A stretch of DNA of 64,000 bases, taken from contig NZ_FOND01000003.1 of NCBI RefSeq assembly GCF_900112815.1, forward strand, positions 124,001 to 188,000, read 5' to 3'. The translations under genes were made by a program, and so were the position numbers. This document shows positions 35,212 to 45,261 of the stretch, piece after piece (position 1 is the first letter of the stretch; each line of letters opens with the position of its first letter). Origin of the DNA: Blastococcus tunisiensis. GTDB lineage: Bacteria > Actinomycetota > Actinomycetes > Mycobacteriales > Geodermatophilaceae. The notes under the pieces are model-generated. The model had not been told where the DNA came from and searched no databases. It saw only the letters and a list, made by a program, of their open reading frames with translations.

Positions 35212-36552
35212 ATGACGACGGCAGCGAGCGGGGCGGCCCCGACCTTCGGGGAGCCGCCCCCGGCGGCGCTCCTGGACGACGCCGAGACCCTGGGCGTCGA
35301 CGAGCTGCGGGCCCTCCAGCTCGCGCGGCTGCAGGAGAGCCTGCGGCGCGCCTACGACCACGTGCCGCACTACCGCCGGGCGTTCGACGCCGCGGGCGTG
35401 CATCCCGACGACTGCCGCGAGCTGGCCGACCTGGCCAGGTTCCCGACCACCAGCAAGGCCGACCTGCGCGACAACTACCCGTTCGGCATGTTCGCCGTCC
35501 CGCAGCCGCAGCTGCGCCGGGTGCACGCCTCCTCCGGCACCACGGGGCGGCCGACCGTCGTCGGGTACACCGAGCGCGACCTCGACACCTGGGCGACGGT
35601 GATGGCCCGGTCGATCCGGGCCGCGGGCGGGCGGCCCGGCGACGTGCTGCACAACGCCTACGGGTACGGCCTGTTCACCGGGGGGCTGGGCGCGCACGAC
35701 GGCGCGCAGAAGCTCGGCTGCACCGTCGTCCCGGTCTCCGGCGGCATGACGCCCCGGCAGGTCCAGCTCATCCAGGACTTCCGGCCCCGCGTGGTCATGA
35801 TGACGCCGTCCTACGTGCTCACCGTCATCGACGAGTTCGAGAACCAGGGCATCGACCCCCGCTCGTCGTCGCTGGAGATCGGCATCTTCGGCGCCGAGCC
35901 CTGGACCGAGCAGCTGCGCCGGGAGATCGAGGAGCGCCTCGGCATCCACGCCGTCGACATCTACGGGCGATCCGAGGTCATGGGCCCGGGCGTCGCCCAG
36001 GAGTGCGTGGAGACCAAGGACGGCCTGCACATCTGGGAGGACCACTTCTACCCGGAGGTGCTCGACCCGATCACGGGGGAGGCGATGCCGGAGGGGGAGG
36101 AGGGCGAGCTGGTCTTCACGTCCCTCACCAAGGAGGCCATGCCGGTCGTGCGCTACCGCACCCGCGACCTCACCCGGCTGCTCCCGGGGACCGCCCGGCC
36201 GGGCATGCGCCGGATGGAGAAGATCACCGGCCGCACCGACGACATGATCATCCTGCGCGGCGTGAACCTGTTCCCGACCCAGATCGAGGAGATCGTGCTC
36301 CGGACGCCCGGCCTCTCGCCGCACTTCGCCCTCGAGCTGACCACCGCGGGCCGGATGGACCACCTCGTCGTGCGGATCGAGGCGCGGCCCGACTGCCCTC
36401 CGACGCGACGGCCGGCCGCCGCCTCCGAGGTGGCCACCGGGGTCAAGGACACCGTCGGCACCAGCGTCGAGGTGCTCGTCGTCGACCCGGAGACCCTGCC
36501 GCGATCTGTCGGCAAGCTGCAGCGGCTCACCGACAACCGGGACCGCGGGTGA
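35212..36552 (+). CDS. paaK: Phenylacetate-CoA ligase
   Basis: Activates phenylacetate with ATP and CoA, the entry step of the pathway whose epoxidase is encoded opposite. The 446 residues have [15 protein letters not shown] (P-loop), [13 protein letters not shown] (PaaK form of motif A5), [32 protein letters not shown] and the C-terminal Lys segment [11 protein letters not shown]. The ATG has GGGAGAG upstream. The first genes for beta-oxidation (paaFGHJZ) are not in the window. Confidence 0.95.
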   Translation: MTTAASGAAPTFGEPPPAALLDDAETLGVDELRALQLARLQESLRRAYDHVPHYRRAFDAAGVHPDDCRELADLARFPTTSKADLRDNYPFGMFAVPQPQLRRVHASSGTTGRPTVVGYTERDLDTWATVMARSIRAAGGRPGDVLHNAYGYGLFTGGLGAHDGAQKLGCTVVPVSGGMTPRQVQLIQDFRPRVVMMTPSYVLTVIDEFENQGIDPRSSSLEIGIFGAEPWTEQLRREIEERLGIHAVDIYGRSEVMGPGVAQECVETKDGLHIWEDHFYPEVLDPITGEAMPEGEEGELVFTSLTKEAMPVVRYRTRDLTRLLPGTARPGMRRMEKITGRTDDMIILRGVNLFPTQIEEIVLRTPGLSPHFALELTTAGRMDHLVVRIEARPDCPPTRRPAAASEVATGVKDTVGTSVEVLVVDPETLPRSVGKLQRLTDNRDRG

Positions 36553-37148
36553 CGGCGGCCCCTGTCCGGCGCGGCCGGCCGGGCCACTCGCTGGACTCCC
36601 TCCTCGACGTCGCCGTCGCCGCCTTCAACGAGCGCGGATACGACGCGACGAGCATGGAGGAGCTGGCGGCGCGGCTCGGCGTCACCAAGTCGGCGATCTA
36701 CCACCACGTGCCCGGCAAGGTCGAGCTGCTCCGGCTCGCCCTCGACCGCGCGCTGGACGCGCTGTTCGCCGTCACCGAGGAGCCGGAGGCGACCACCGGC
36801 CGGGCCGTCGACCGCCTCGAGCACGTCGTCCGCCGCTCCGTGCAGGTGCTCGCGGCGGAGCTGCCGTCGGTCACCCTGCTCCTGCGGGTGCGGGGCAACT
36901 CGGCGGTGGAACGGGTGGCGCTGCAGCGGCGCCGAGAGCTGGACCGCATCGTCACCGACCTGGTCCGCGCCGCCGTGGCCGAGGGGGACGTGCGCCCCGA
37001 CGTCGATCCGGCCGTGACCAGCCGGCTGCTGTTCGGCACCGTCAACTCGCTCACCGAGTGGTACCGCCCGGACGGCGGGCTCGGCGCCGACGACCTCGCC
37101 GACGCGCTCGTCGCCAGCACCTTCCGGGGGCTGCGCACCCGGTCGTGA
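36549..37148 (+). CDS. TetR-family regulator, PaaR-like
   Basis: A 199-residue TetR protein: N-terminal HTH (SLLDVAVAAFNERGYDATSM, EELAARLGVTKSAIYHHVPGK) and a helical ligand domain. It overlaps paaK by four bases, so it is made with the ligase. By position it should repress the paa genes through the site at 35144 and release on binding phenylacetyl-CoA, as PaaR does in other actinobacteria. Confidence 0.85.
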   Translation: MTAAPVRRGRPGHSLDSLLDVAVAAFNERGYDATSMEELAARLGVTKSAIYHHVPGKVELLRLALDRALDALFAVTEEPEATTGRAVDRLEHVVRRSVQVLAAELPSVTLLLRVRGNSAVERVALQRRRELDRIVTDLVRAAVAEGDVRPDVDPAVTSRLLFGTVNSLTEWYRPDGGLGADDLADALVASTFRGLRTRS

Positions 37149-37165
37149 TCGTCGGTGGTGACCGC

Positions 37166-37171
37166 TAGCGT
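37166..37171 (+). promoter_or_regulatory. -10 box TAGCGT for a probably leaderless amidase gene
   Basis: TAGCGT ends eight bases before the GTG at 37180, placing transcription start at the start codon. No ribosome site lies between. Confidence 0.45.
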
Positions 37172-37179
37172 GCGGACCC

Positions 37180-38631
37180 GTGACCGACCCCACGTGGCTG
37201 GACGCCACCGCACAGGCAGAGCTGGTCCGCAGCGGCCAGGTGAGCCCCGCCGAGCTGGTCGAGGCCGCGATCGAGCGCGTGCAGCGGGTGGACCCGCAGC
37301 TCGACGCCGTCGTGCGCGACCGGTTCGACGCCGCGCGGGCGGAGGTCGCCGCGGGGCTTCCCGACGGGCCGTTCCGCGGCGTCCCGATGCTGCTCAAGGA
37401 CATGGGCTGCCACGTGGCCGGCGAGACGACCCACTACGGGACGTCGTTCCTCCGCGACGCCGGCTGGCGCTGGCCGACCGGCAGCTACCTGGCGCAGCAC
37501 TTTCGATCGGCCGGGTTGGTACCCATCGGCCGCACCAACGTGCCGGAGTTCGGCACCACGGTGACCACCGAGCCGGCCGCCCACCGCCCGGCGCGCAACC
37601 CGCACGACCCCGGCCGCTCGACCGGTGGGTCCAGCGGCGGGTCGGCGGCCGCCGTGGCGGCCGGGCTGGTGCCGGTCGCGCACGCGAGCGACGGCGGTGG
37701 CTCCATCCGCATCCCGGCGAGCGAGTGCGGCCTCGTCGGCCTCAAGCCCACCCGGGCCCGCGTGAGCCAGGGCCCCGACATCGGCGAGAGCTGGGCCGGG
37801 GCGACGATCGACGGCGTCGTCACCCGTTCCGTGCGGGACACCGCCGCCGTCCTGGACGTCATCGGCCGGCCGATGCCCGGCGACCCCTACATCGCGCCGC
37901 CGTTCGCCCGCCCACTGGTCGAGGAGGTCGACGCCCCCGTGGGCCGGCTGCGCGTCGGGCTGCTGGACGTCGACCCGGGGGAGGCCTACCTGGACCACCC
38001 GCAGTGCCGCGTCGCCGTGGAACACGCCGGACGGTTGCTGGAGGAGCTCGGCTGCTCCGTCGAGCCCGGCACCCCCGAGGCGATGTTCGACCCGCTGTTC
38101 CCGCGGTTCTTCAACGCCACCATCGCCGCCGACACGTCCCTGACGATCTCCGCCTTCGAGCGGGTCCTCGGCCGGCGGGTCCGCGACGACGAGCTCGAGC
38201 CGCGCAACGCGGCCTACCGCGCGGCCGGGAGGACGATGACGGCGGAGGACTACCTCGGCGCCCGGTTCATGCTCGGTGGCTGGGTCCGCCGGATGGCCTC
38301 CTTCTGGGCCCCGGCCGACGACGGCGGTCGCGGCTTCGACCTGCTGGTCACCCCGACCGTGGGCGCCCCGCCGCCCGAGCTCGGCTGGTTCACCGCGGAC
38401 GGCGAGCGCCACGAGGGTCGCCGGATCAGCAGCTTCATCCCGTACACGGCGCAGTTCAACGTGACCGGCCAGCCCGCGGTCAGCCTGCCGCTGCACTGGA
38501 CCGACGACGGCCTGCCGGTCGGCGTCCAGCTGGTCGCCGCCTACGGCCGGGAGGACGTGCTGGTGCGGGTCGCCGCCGCGCTGGAGCAGGCGGCTCCGTG
38601 GGCCCACCGCCGTCCGGCCGTCTCCGCCTGA
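37180..38631 (+). CDS. Amidase (amidase signature family)
   Basis: The 483-residue amidase-signature enzyme has the Ser-cisSer-Lys triad. Lys lies in GVPMLLKDMG, the Gly/Ser-rich signature GRSTGGSSGGSAAAVAAG carries the cis-Ser, and ASDGGGSIRIPAS carries the nucleophile. A substrate such as an aryl or alkyl amide, or an amide giving phenylacetate, is possible given the paa neighbours, but the family is broad. The start is GTG 37180, probably leaderless. Confidence 0.88.
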   Translation: MTDPTWLDATAQAELVRSGQVSPAELVEAAIERVQRVDPQLDAVVRDRFDAARAEVAAGLPDGPFRGVPMLLKDMGCHVAGETTHYGTSFLRDAGWRWPTGSYLAQHFRSAGLVPIGRTNVPEFGTTVTTEPAAHRPARNPHDPGRSTGGSSGGSAAAVAAGLVPVAHASDGGGSIRIPASECGLVGLKPTRARVSQGPDIGESWAGATIDGVVTRSVRDTAAVLDVIGRPMPGDPYIAPPFARPLVEEVDAPVGRLRVGLLDVDPGEAYLDHPQCRVAVEHAGRLLEELGCSVEPGTPEAMFDPLFPRFFNATIAADTSLTISAFERVLGRRVRDDELEPRNAAYRAAGRTMTAEDYLGARFMLGGWVRRMASFWAPADDGGRGFDLLVTPTVGAPPPELGWFTADGERHEGRRISSFIPYTAQFNVTGQPAVSLPLHWTDDGLPVGVQLVAAYGREDVLVRVAAALEQAAPWAHRRPAVSA

Positions 38632-38698
38632 CCACCGCGTCCGGGGGCGGCGCGGCCTCCGGAGACCCGCGCCCGTCGGGGACGCCGGCCGACCGGCC

Positions 38699-38704
38699 TA
38701 GACT
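38699..38704 (+). promoter_or_regulatory. -10 box TAGACT of tRNA-Pro
   Basis: TAGACT lies 10 bases before the tRNA 5' end. The surrounding CTAGACTCGGGC recurs as CTAGACTCGTGGGC at 38880 upstream of tig. Confidence 0.45.
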
Positions 38705-38714
38705 CGGGCGGCCG

Positions 38715-38791
38715 CGGGGTGTGGCGCAGCTTGGTAGCGCACCTGCTTTGGGAGCAGGGGGCCGCAGGTTCAAATCCTGTCACCCCGACCA
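38715..38791 (+). tRNA. tRNA-Pro (anticodon TGG)
   Basis: The gene starts CGGGGTGTGGCGCAGCTTGG and ends CACCCCG-A-CCA, with a 7-bp acceptor stem that pairs fully and an encoded CCA. The anticodon stem CCTGC/GCAGG encloses TTTGGGA, giving TGG. The T arm is GCAGG-TTCAAAT-CCTGT. Its 77 bases with CCA are normal. Confidence 0.96.
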
Positions 38792-38866
38792 GGTCGTGCT
38801 GGAGGGTTCACATCCTGCCGCCCGACCGGAGTGTGCCGCGGGGTTCGCATCCCGCCACCCCCAGGC
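38767..38866. repeat. Three tandem copies of a tRNA-Pro 3'-end-like segment
   Basis: GGTTCAAATCC (38767, in the tRNA), GGTTCACATCC (38805) and GGTTCGCATCC (38842) recur with spacing of 38 and 37 bases, each followed by an acceptor-like C-rich stretch (CACCCCGACCA, CGCCCGACC, CACCCCCA). The second and third copies are degenerate and have no 5' half. Confidence 0.65.
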
Positions 38867-38880
38867 GGCCCACCCGTCTC

Positions 38881-38886
38881 TAGACT
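38881..38886 (+). promoter_or_regulatory. -10 box TAGACT of the trigger factor gene
   Basis: TAGACT lies about 75 bases before the tig start. No good -35 box is seen. The leader contains GAGGAG about 10 bases before the GTG. Confidence 0.4.
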
Positions 38887-38961
38887 CGTGGGCAGCCCGG
38901 CGTCCGCATGTCCGCGGAGCGCCCGAGTCCCCTGCTGTCTGTACCGAGGAGCACTGCCGCT

Positions 38962-40395
38962 GTGAAGAGCACCATCGAGGAACTGGGCCCCACGCGGGTC
39001 CGGATGGCGATCGAGGTGCCCTGGGGGGACCTGGACCACGCATTCGGTGAGGTCTACAAGGAGCTGGGCAAGCAGGTGCGCGTCCCCGGCTTCCGCCCGG
39101 GCAAGGTGCCCAACCGCGTGCTCGACCAGCGGATCGGCCGGCCGGTCATCCTGGAGCAGGTCGTCCAGCACGCCGTCCCGGAGGTCTACTCCGAGGTCGT
39201 GCGCGAGAACCAGGTCCGCGTGCTCGGCCAGCCCGACATCGAGGTGACCCGCCTCGACGACAACGACACCCTGGCGTTCACCGCCGAGGTCGACGTCGCC
39301 CCGCAGCTGGAGCTGCCGTCGCTGGACGGCCTCGCCGTCACCGTCGACGACGTCGAGGTCACCGACGAGGAGATCGACCAGCAGGTCGACGTCATGCGCG
39401 AGCGCTTCGGCATGCTCACCGGCGTCGAGCGCCCGGCCGAGGACGGCGACTTCGTCTCCATCGACCTCGAGGCGACGCTCGACGGCGAGGTGCTGGAGGA
39501 CGGGTCCACCACCGGCATGTCCTACGAGGTCGGCTCCGGCAACCTCATGGAGGGCCTCGACGACGCCGTCCGCGGCCTGTCCGCCGACGAGACGAAGACC
39601 TTTCCCACCGCGCTGCTGTCCGGCCCGAACGCCGGTCAGGACGCCGAGGTCACCGTGACCGTCCGCTCGGTGAAGACCAAGGAGCTGCCCGAGCTGGACG
39701 ACGAGTTCGCCCAGACCGCCAGCGAGTTCGACACCCTCGCCGAGCTGCGCGAGGACGTCCGCACCCGGCTGGCCCGCACCAAGACCCTGAGCCAGGGCGC
39801 CCAGGCCCGGGACAAGATCGTCGAGCACCTCATCGAGACCGTCGAGGTGCCCATGCCCGAGAACCTGGTCGAGCGCGAGATCGAGTGGCGCAACCAGGCC
39901 TTCGAGCGCGAGCTGCAGCAGGCCGGCATGGACTGGGACAGCTTCCTGCAGATGTCCGGCGGCCAGAACCGCGAGGAGTACGACGCCGAGCAGCGCACGA
40001 ACGTCGAGCAGGCGGTCAAGACGCAGTTCATCCTCGACGCGATCGCCGACGCCCGTGAGGTCACCGTCGACAACGACGACCTCTCCGCGCAGATCATGGC
40101 GCAGGCCCAGCGCAGCCGGATGAGCCCGGAGCAGTACGCCCAGCAGCTGCAGCAGGGCGGCAACATCGCCGAGTTCGTCGCCGACGTGCGCCGCACCAAG
40201 ACGCTCGCCCAGCTCCTCGAGGCGGCGACGATCACCGACGCCTCGGGCAACGTCGTCGACCTGGAGGCCCTGCGCCCGCAGACCGTCCGGGCCGCCACGC
40301 CGGCCGACGCCGACGCCGACGCGAGTGCCGACAGCGCGGACAGCGCCGACAGCGCGGACAGCCCCGACGAGGCCGAGGACGACGCGAAGGCGTAG
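38962..40395 (+). CDS. tig: Trigger factor, ribosome-associated chaperone
   Basis: A 477-residue protein. The N-terminal ribosome-binding domain has the signature [10 protein letters not shown], the FKBP-type PPIase domain occupies about residues 155-240 ([34 protein letters not shown]), and a helical C-terminal chaperone domain follows. The last 30 residues form an acidic low-complexity tail of SAD/DAD repeats. It binds nascent chains at the exit tunnel. The gene precedes clpP1P2 and clpX, the order conserved in actinobacteria. Confidence 0.96.
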   Translation: MKSTIEELGPTRVRMAIEVPWGDLDHAFGEVYKELGKQVRVPGFRPGKVPNRVLDQRIGRPVILEQVVQHAVPEVYSEVVRENQVRVLGQPDIEVTRLDDNDTLAFTAEVDVAPQLELPSLDGLAVTVDDVEVTDEEIDQQVDVMRERFGMLTGVERPAEDGDFVSIDLEATLDGEVLEDGSTTGMSYEVGSGNLMEGLDDAVRGLSADETKTFPTALLSGPNAGQDAEVTVTVRSVKTKELPELDDEFAQTASEFDTLAELREDVRTRLARTKTLSQGAQARDKIVEHLIETVEVPMPENLVEREIEWRNQAFERELQQAGMDWDSFLQMSGGQNREEYDAEQRTNVEQAVKTQFILDAIADAREVTVDNDDLSAQIMAQAQRSRMSPEQYAQQLQQGGNIAEFVADVRRTKTLAQLLEAATITDASGNVVDLEALRPQTVRAATPADADADASADSADSADSADSPDEAEDDAKA

Positions 40396-40411
40396 TCCCG
40401 CGCACCGACCG

Positions 40412-40449
40412 ACGACGCCGTCCTGCCCACCCGGGCAGGGCGGCGTCGT
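40412..40449 (+). terminator. Terminator hairpin after tig
   Basis: ACGACGCCG-T-CCTGCCC pairs with GGGCAGG-G-CGGCGTCGT around a four-base loop, 16 bases after the tig stop, followed by TCG. The stem is long and nearly perfect. Confidence 0.65.
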
Positions 40450-40640
40450 TCGATTCCGGCCTTTCCGCTGCGCCGTCGGCGAACACCGCCCCGAGCGGGA
40501 CTGTGTCGTCGGAGGTCCGCGTTAGGGTCGACAGGACTCAGGCGATCGCCGGGGGGTACCGCCTCCCGGAGGGCCGTTCCAGCCCGCACCAATCCACCGA
40601 GACCGACTGCTCAGACAGTTCTACGGAGGTCACCGCACCC

Positions 40641-41279
40641 GTGAGCATTACCGACCCGAACCCGGCGAGCGCGCCGCTGATGCGTGCCGCAGCCGGGGGG
40701 ATGAACCTCAACGACTCGGTCTACGAGCGCCTGCTGCGCGAGCGGATCATCTTCCTGGGCAGCCAGGTCGACGACGTGATCGCCAACCAGCTGGCCGCCC
40801 AGATGCTGCTGCTGTCCGCCGAGGACCCCAAGCAGGACATCCACCTCTACATCAACTCGCCCGGCGGCTCCGTGACGGCCGGCATGGCCATCTACGACAC
40901 GATGCAGTTCATCGACTGCGACGTGGCCACCTACGGCATGGGCTTGGCCGCCTCGATGGGCCAGTTCCTGCTGACGGCCGGCGCCAAGGGCAAGCGCTAC
41001 GCCCTGCCGCACGCCCGGATCCTGATGCACCAGCCGTCGGCCGGCGTCGGCGGTACGGCGTCGGACATCGCCATCCAGGCGGAGCTGTTCCGCAGCACCA
41101 AGCAGCAGCTCAACGAGCTGCAGGCCCTGCACACCGGGCAGACGGCGGAGCAGATCGAGAAGGACTCCGACCGCGACCGCTGGTTCACCGCGCAGGAGGC
41201 CCTCGAGTACGGCTTCGTCGACCACGTGGTGAGCAAGGCGGCCATGACCGACAACGCGAACCCTGTCGCGGACAACTGA
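40641..41279 (+). CDS. clpP1: ATP-dependent Clp protease proteolytic subunit ClpP1
   Basis: A 212-residue serine protease subunit. [16 protein letters not shown], catalytic Ser105 in GLAASMGQ, His130 in RILMHQP and the Asp in DRDRWFT form the triad. Actinobacteria need two different ClpP rings, and the second gene follows 18 bases later. The GTG has ACGGAGGT upstream. The start is preceded by about 20 residues that correspond to a propeptide. Confidence 0.96.
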   Translation: MSITDPNPASAPLMRAAAGGMNLNDSVYERLLRERIIFLGSQVDDVIANQLAAQMLLLSAEDPKQDIHLYINSPGGSVTAGMAIYDTMQFIDCDVATYGMGLAASMGQFLLTAGAKGKRYALPHARILMHQPSAGVGGTASDIAIQAELFRSTKQQLNELQALHTGQTAEQIEKDSDRDRWFTAQEALEYGFVDHVVSKAAMTDNANPVADN

Positions 41280-41297
41280 CGGTTCGGAGGAACTGAC

Positions 41298-41927
41298 ATG
41301 AGCTTCGAGATGCCCTCCAGCCGGTACATCCTGCCCTCCTTCGTGGAGCGCACGAGCTACGGCATGAAGGAGTCCAACCCCTACAACAAGCTCTTCGAGG
41401 AACGGATCATCTTCCTCGGCGTGCAGGTGGACGACGCCTCGGCCAACGACGTCATGGCCCAGCTGATCACGCTGGAGTCCGCTGACCCCGACCGCGACAT
41501 CACCATCTACATCAACTCGCCCGGTGGCTCGTTCACGTCGCTGATGGCCATCTACGACACGATGATGTTCGTCCGGCCCGACATCATGACCGTCTGCATG
41601 GGCCAGGCGGCCTCGGCCGCCGCCGTCCTGCTCGCGGCCGGGACGCCGGGCAAGCGCCTGGCCCTGCCCTACTCCCGGGTGCTGATCCACCAGCCCTCGG
41701 GCGAGTCCGGTGGCCAGGTGTCCGACCTGGAGATCCACGCCGCCGAGATCCAGCGGGTGCGCGTGCAGATGGAGGAGATCCTGGCCCGGCACACGGGGCA
41801 GACCGTCGACCAGGTCCGCCTCGACATCGAGCGGGACAAGATCCTGACCGCGCCGGAGGCCAAGGCCTACGGCATCGTCGACGACGTCATCCAGAGCCGG
41901 AAGCTCAACGCCCTTCCGCCGCTCTGA
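41298..41927 (+). CDS. clpP2: ATP-dependent Clp protease proteolytic subunit ClpP2
   Basis: A 209-residue second ClpP with [18 protein letters not shown], catalytic Ser106 in GQAASAAA and His131 in RVLIHQPSG. In mycobacteria the ClpP1P2 hetero-tetradecamer is the active form, and ClpX docks on the ClpP2 ring. The ATG has CGGAGG upstream, and co-translation with clpP1 is likely. Confidence 0.96.
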   Translation: MSFEMPSSRYILPSFVERTSYGMKESNPYNKLFEERIIFLGVQVDDASANDVMAQLITLESADPDRDITIYINSPGGSFTSLMAIYDTMMFVRPDIMTVCMGQAASAAAVLLAAGTPGKRLALPYSRVLIHQPSGESGGQVSDLEIHAAEIQRVRVQMEEILARHTGQTVDQVRLDIERDKILTAPEAKAYGIVDDVIQSRKLNALPPL

Positions 41928-42240
41928 CGCCGGCCGGTGCGGGTCGGGGGTCGCGCGTGTCGCGCCTCCGGCCCGTACCGTCGACAGGGTCGGGGACCGC
42001 GGGGCGCAGGACGCTCCCGGGACGGATGTGGGACGGTCGCGGAACCGGGTGAGTCATTGCCCGGAGACGTCGGCAGCGGGGGTTACGGTCTGCGGACGCC
42101 CGATCCCCGGCAGGTGACACCGGGAGGCGAGCCTCGCGGCAGCAGCCCGGAACATGAGGCCGATCAGGGGCTGAGCAGACAGAATCACGACGCAGGCTCC
42201 TGATGTCAGGACCGGCACAATCACAGGTGGAGGTCAGCAG
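41928..42240. other. Intergenic region clpP2-clpX
   Basis: A 313-base gap. No convincing gene is seen: the one frame across it lacks a ribosome site and recognisable protein features. It should hold a clpX promoter, but no -10/-35 pair stands out. GGAGG lies seven bases before the clpX GTG. Confidence 0.5.
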
Positions 42241-43509
<1,269 letters not shown>

Positions 43510-43521
43510 TTCGATCCGCCG

Positions 43522-43554
43522 ACGAGCCCGTCCCCGCGCAGGGGGCGGGCTCGT
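43522..43554 (+). terminator. Terminator hairpin after clpX
   Basis: ACGAGCCCG-T-CCCC pairs with GGGG-G-CGGGCTCGT around loop GCGCA, 12 bases after the stop, followed by TCG. A strong GC stem. Confidence 0.65.
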
Positions 43555-43625
43555 TCGCGTTCCGGGTCCTGCGCACCGTTGAACTCTGGCGACCCGAACA
43601 GCTCGCCGTCCTGGGTCATGCGGGT

Positions 43626-44549
43626 TCACCGGTCGGCCAGCCGGTGGCGAAGGACTGCCACGATCTCCCGCCGGCACCCCGCCGGATCGCCGACCAGGCG
43701 CGCGTAGCTGAAGCGCAGCACCACCCAGCCCAGCGCCGCGAGCGCGCTGTCGCGGCGCAGATCACGCTCCCGGGCCTCGCGGCTCCCGTGGAAGGCGGCG
43801 CCGTCGAGCTCCACGGCGACCCTGGCCTCCGGCCATGCCGCGTCCAGCTCGGCGGCCCGCCCGTCCGGGAGGACGACCCGGTGCTGTTGGACGTACGCCG
43901 GCACCCCCGGTGGCCCCGGCAGCACGTGCCGGACGCCGAAGACCTCCAGCTCGCTCTGGCACCCGCCCGCGACGAGCTCGAGCAGCGCGACGAGCTCGGC
44001 CCGGCCGGGGTGACGCGGCATCCGGTCGGACTCACGCCGTACTCCCGAGACGCGTACCACCCGTGTCCGCACCGCCTCGACGACCGCCTGCCGCACCAGA
44101 GGGCGCTCGGCCGCGGCCCGCCCGTTGCGGACCGGCGACCACGCCCACCACCACGCGTCGACCAGGCTCCGCGCCGGCTCGACGACTTCGAGGCCGTCGG
44201 AGCGGATCGTCGCGAGGCGCCGTCCCGAGCGGTGCACGACGACGTCCCGGGCGTCACGGAGGCAGCGTCCCAGCCCGACAGTCACGTGCAGCGGCCCGGC
44301 CGTCCGACGTACGAGGCCGGCCGCCGAGAGCGCCGACAGGTGGCTGAGCGGGGCGTCCGCGTAGAGCATCGCGGCCTGGGCACGAACCGCCCAGCTGTCC
44401 GCGCGACCGGGCAGGGCGACCACCCCGGGGGCCACCAGCAGCAGCTCACCTCGGGCCAGCCAGCGGCCCACGGTGCTGGTGCTGGTGAGCGCGGCGACCT
44501 CCGAGCGGCGCGCCACCCCGGAGGGGAGGAGGTCGACCGGCCGGGGCAC
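43626..44549 (-). CDS. DUF559-type endonuclease-fold protein with AbiEi-like N-terminal domain
   Basis: About 307 residues. The N-terminus (SGVARRSEVAALTSTSTVGRWLARG) resembles the winged-helix domain of AbiEi antitoxin-type proteins. The C-terminus has ELDAAWPEARVAVELDGAAFH and RERDLRRDSALAALGWVVLRFSY, the PD-(D/E)xK pattern of the DUF559/Vsr-like fold. Such proteins are common in actinobacteria and their function is unknown. GTG 44549 is chosen by similarity; GTG or TTG starts upstream are possible and no strong ribosome site is seen. It stands alone between clpX and valS. Confidence 0.6.
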   Translation of the reverse strand: MPRPVDLLPSGVARRSEVAALTSTSTVGRWLARGELLLVAPGVVALPGRADSWAVRAQAAMLYADAPLSHLSALSAAGLVRRTAGPLHVTVGLGRCLRDARDVVVHRSGRRLATIRSDGLEVVEPARSLVDAWWWAWSPVRNGRAAAERPLVRQAVVEAVRTRVVRVSGVRRESDRMPRHPGRAELVALLELVAGGCQSELEVFGVRHVLPGPPGVPAYVQQHRVVLPDGRAAELDAAWPEARVAVELDGAAFHGSREARERDLRRDSALAALGWVVLRFSYARLVGDPAGCRREIVAVLRHRLADR

Positions 44550-44682
44550 GCCGAAAGGTTCGCCGATCCGCGGCACCTGCCGTGGACGGCCTGTGGATGG
44601 CGCCGACCGGTGAACCCAGACGACCCAGGGGAGCGCCGGTAGTGGGTCTCCACGGTTCAACGCTGGGATGGCGGCCGCACGT

Positions 44683-44688
44683 TACGGT
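44683..44688 (+). promoter_or_regulatory. -10 box TACGGT for a probably leaderless DUF1697 gene
   Basis: TACGGT ends six bases before GTG 44695, and no ribosome site is present. Confidence 0.45.
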
Positions 44689-44694
44689 CGCCGG

Positions 44695-45225
44695 GTGACC
44701 ACGCGCTACGTCGCGCTGCTCCGGGCGATCAACCTCGGCGCCACCCGCAGGGTATCCATGCCGCGGCTCCGGGAGGTGCTGAGCTTCCGCGGGTACGGCG
44801 ACGTCCGGACCCATCTGGCCAGCGGCAATGTGCTGCTCGACAGCGATCTCCCCGAAGCCGCCCTCTCCGCGGCGCTCACCCGGGCGATCGGCGAGGAATT
44901 CGACCTCGACGTCCCGGTCGTCGTCCGGACCGCGCAGGAACTGGGGGACGTGTTGGCCGCCGATCCGCTGGGAGAGCTCGTCACAGACCCCTCCCGCTAC
45001 TCCGTCACTTTCTTCGCCGAGCCGCTGGACCCGGATCGGGTCGCCGCGGCGCCCGCCTACGAGGGTGCGGTCCTCGCGCTGCGGGACCGCGAGCTGTACC
45101 TGTGGCTCCCGGACGGCTTCCGCGCCGGCCCCGCCGCCGGTGTGCGCTGGGACCGCGTCCTGGGGCAGGCCGGCACGAACCGCAACTGGAACACGGTCCG
45201 GACTCTGGTCGAGCTGGCGGCCTGA
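44695..45225 (+). CDS. DUF1697 family protein
   Basis: A 176-residue protein with the DUF1697 pattern: YVALLRAINLGATRRVSMPRL at the start, GYGDVRTHLASGNVLLDS, SVTFFAEPLD and the end GQAGTNRNWNTVRTLVELA. The family is widespread and its biochemical role is not established. It converges with valS with only 36 bases between stops. Confidence 0.85.
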   Translation: MTTRYVALLRAINLGATRRVSMPRLREVLSFRGYGDVRTHLASGNVLLDSDLPEAALSAALTRAIGEEFDLDVPVVVRTAQELGDVLAADPLGELVTDPSRYSVTFFAEPLDPDRVAAAPAYEGAVLALRDRELYLWLPDGFRAGPAAGVRWDRVLGQAGTNRNWNTVRTLVELAA

Positions 45226-45261
45226 ACAGTCCGAGCCCGGAGGCGAGCGGCCGCAGCCTTC

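Noticed and set aside
38792-38870. An att site with an integrated element next to tRNA-Pro
   Set aside because: Degenerate 3'-end copies are present, but no integrase or mobile gene is found in the window, so no element is annotated.
40460-40500. A possible ClgR box (CGCTG...GGCGAAC) upstream of clpP1
   Set aside because: The spacing between the half-sites does not fit known ClgR sites, so it was not called.
41937-42203. An 88-codon frame between clpP2 and clpX
   Set aside because: No ribosome site, no recognisable domain and an Arg/Gly composition typical of non-coding GC-rich frames.
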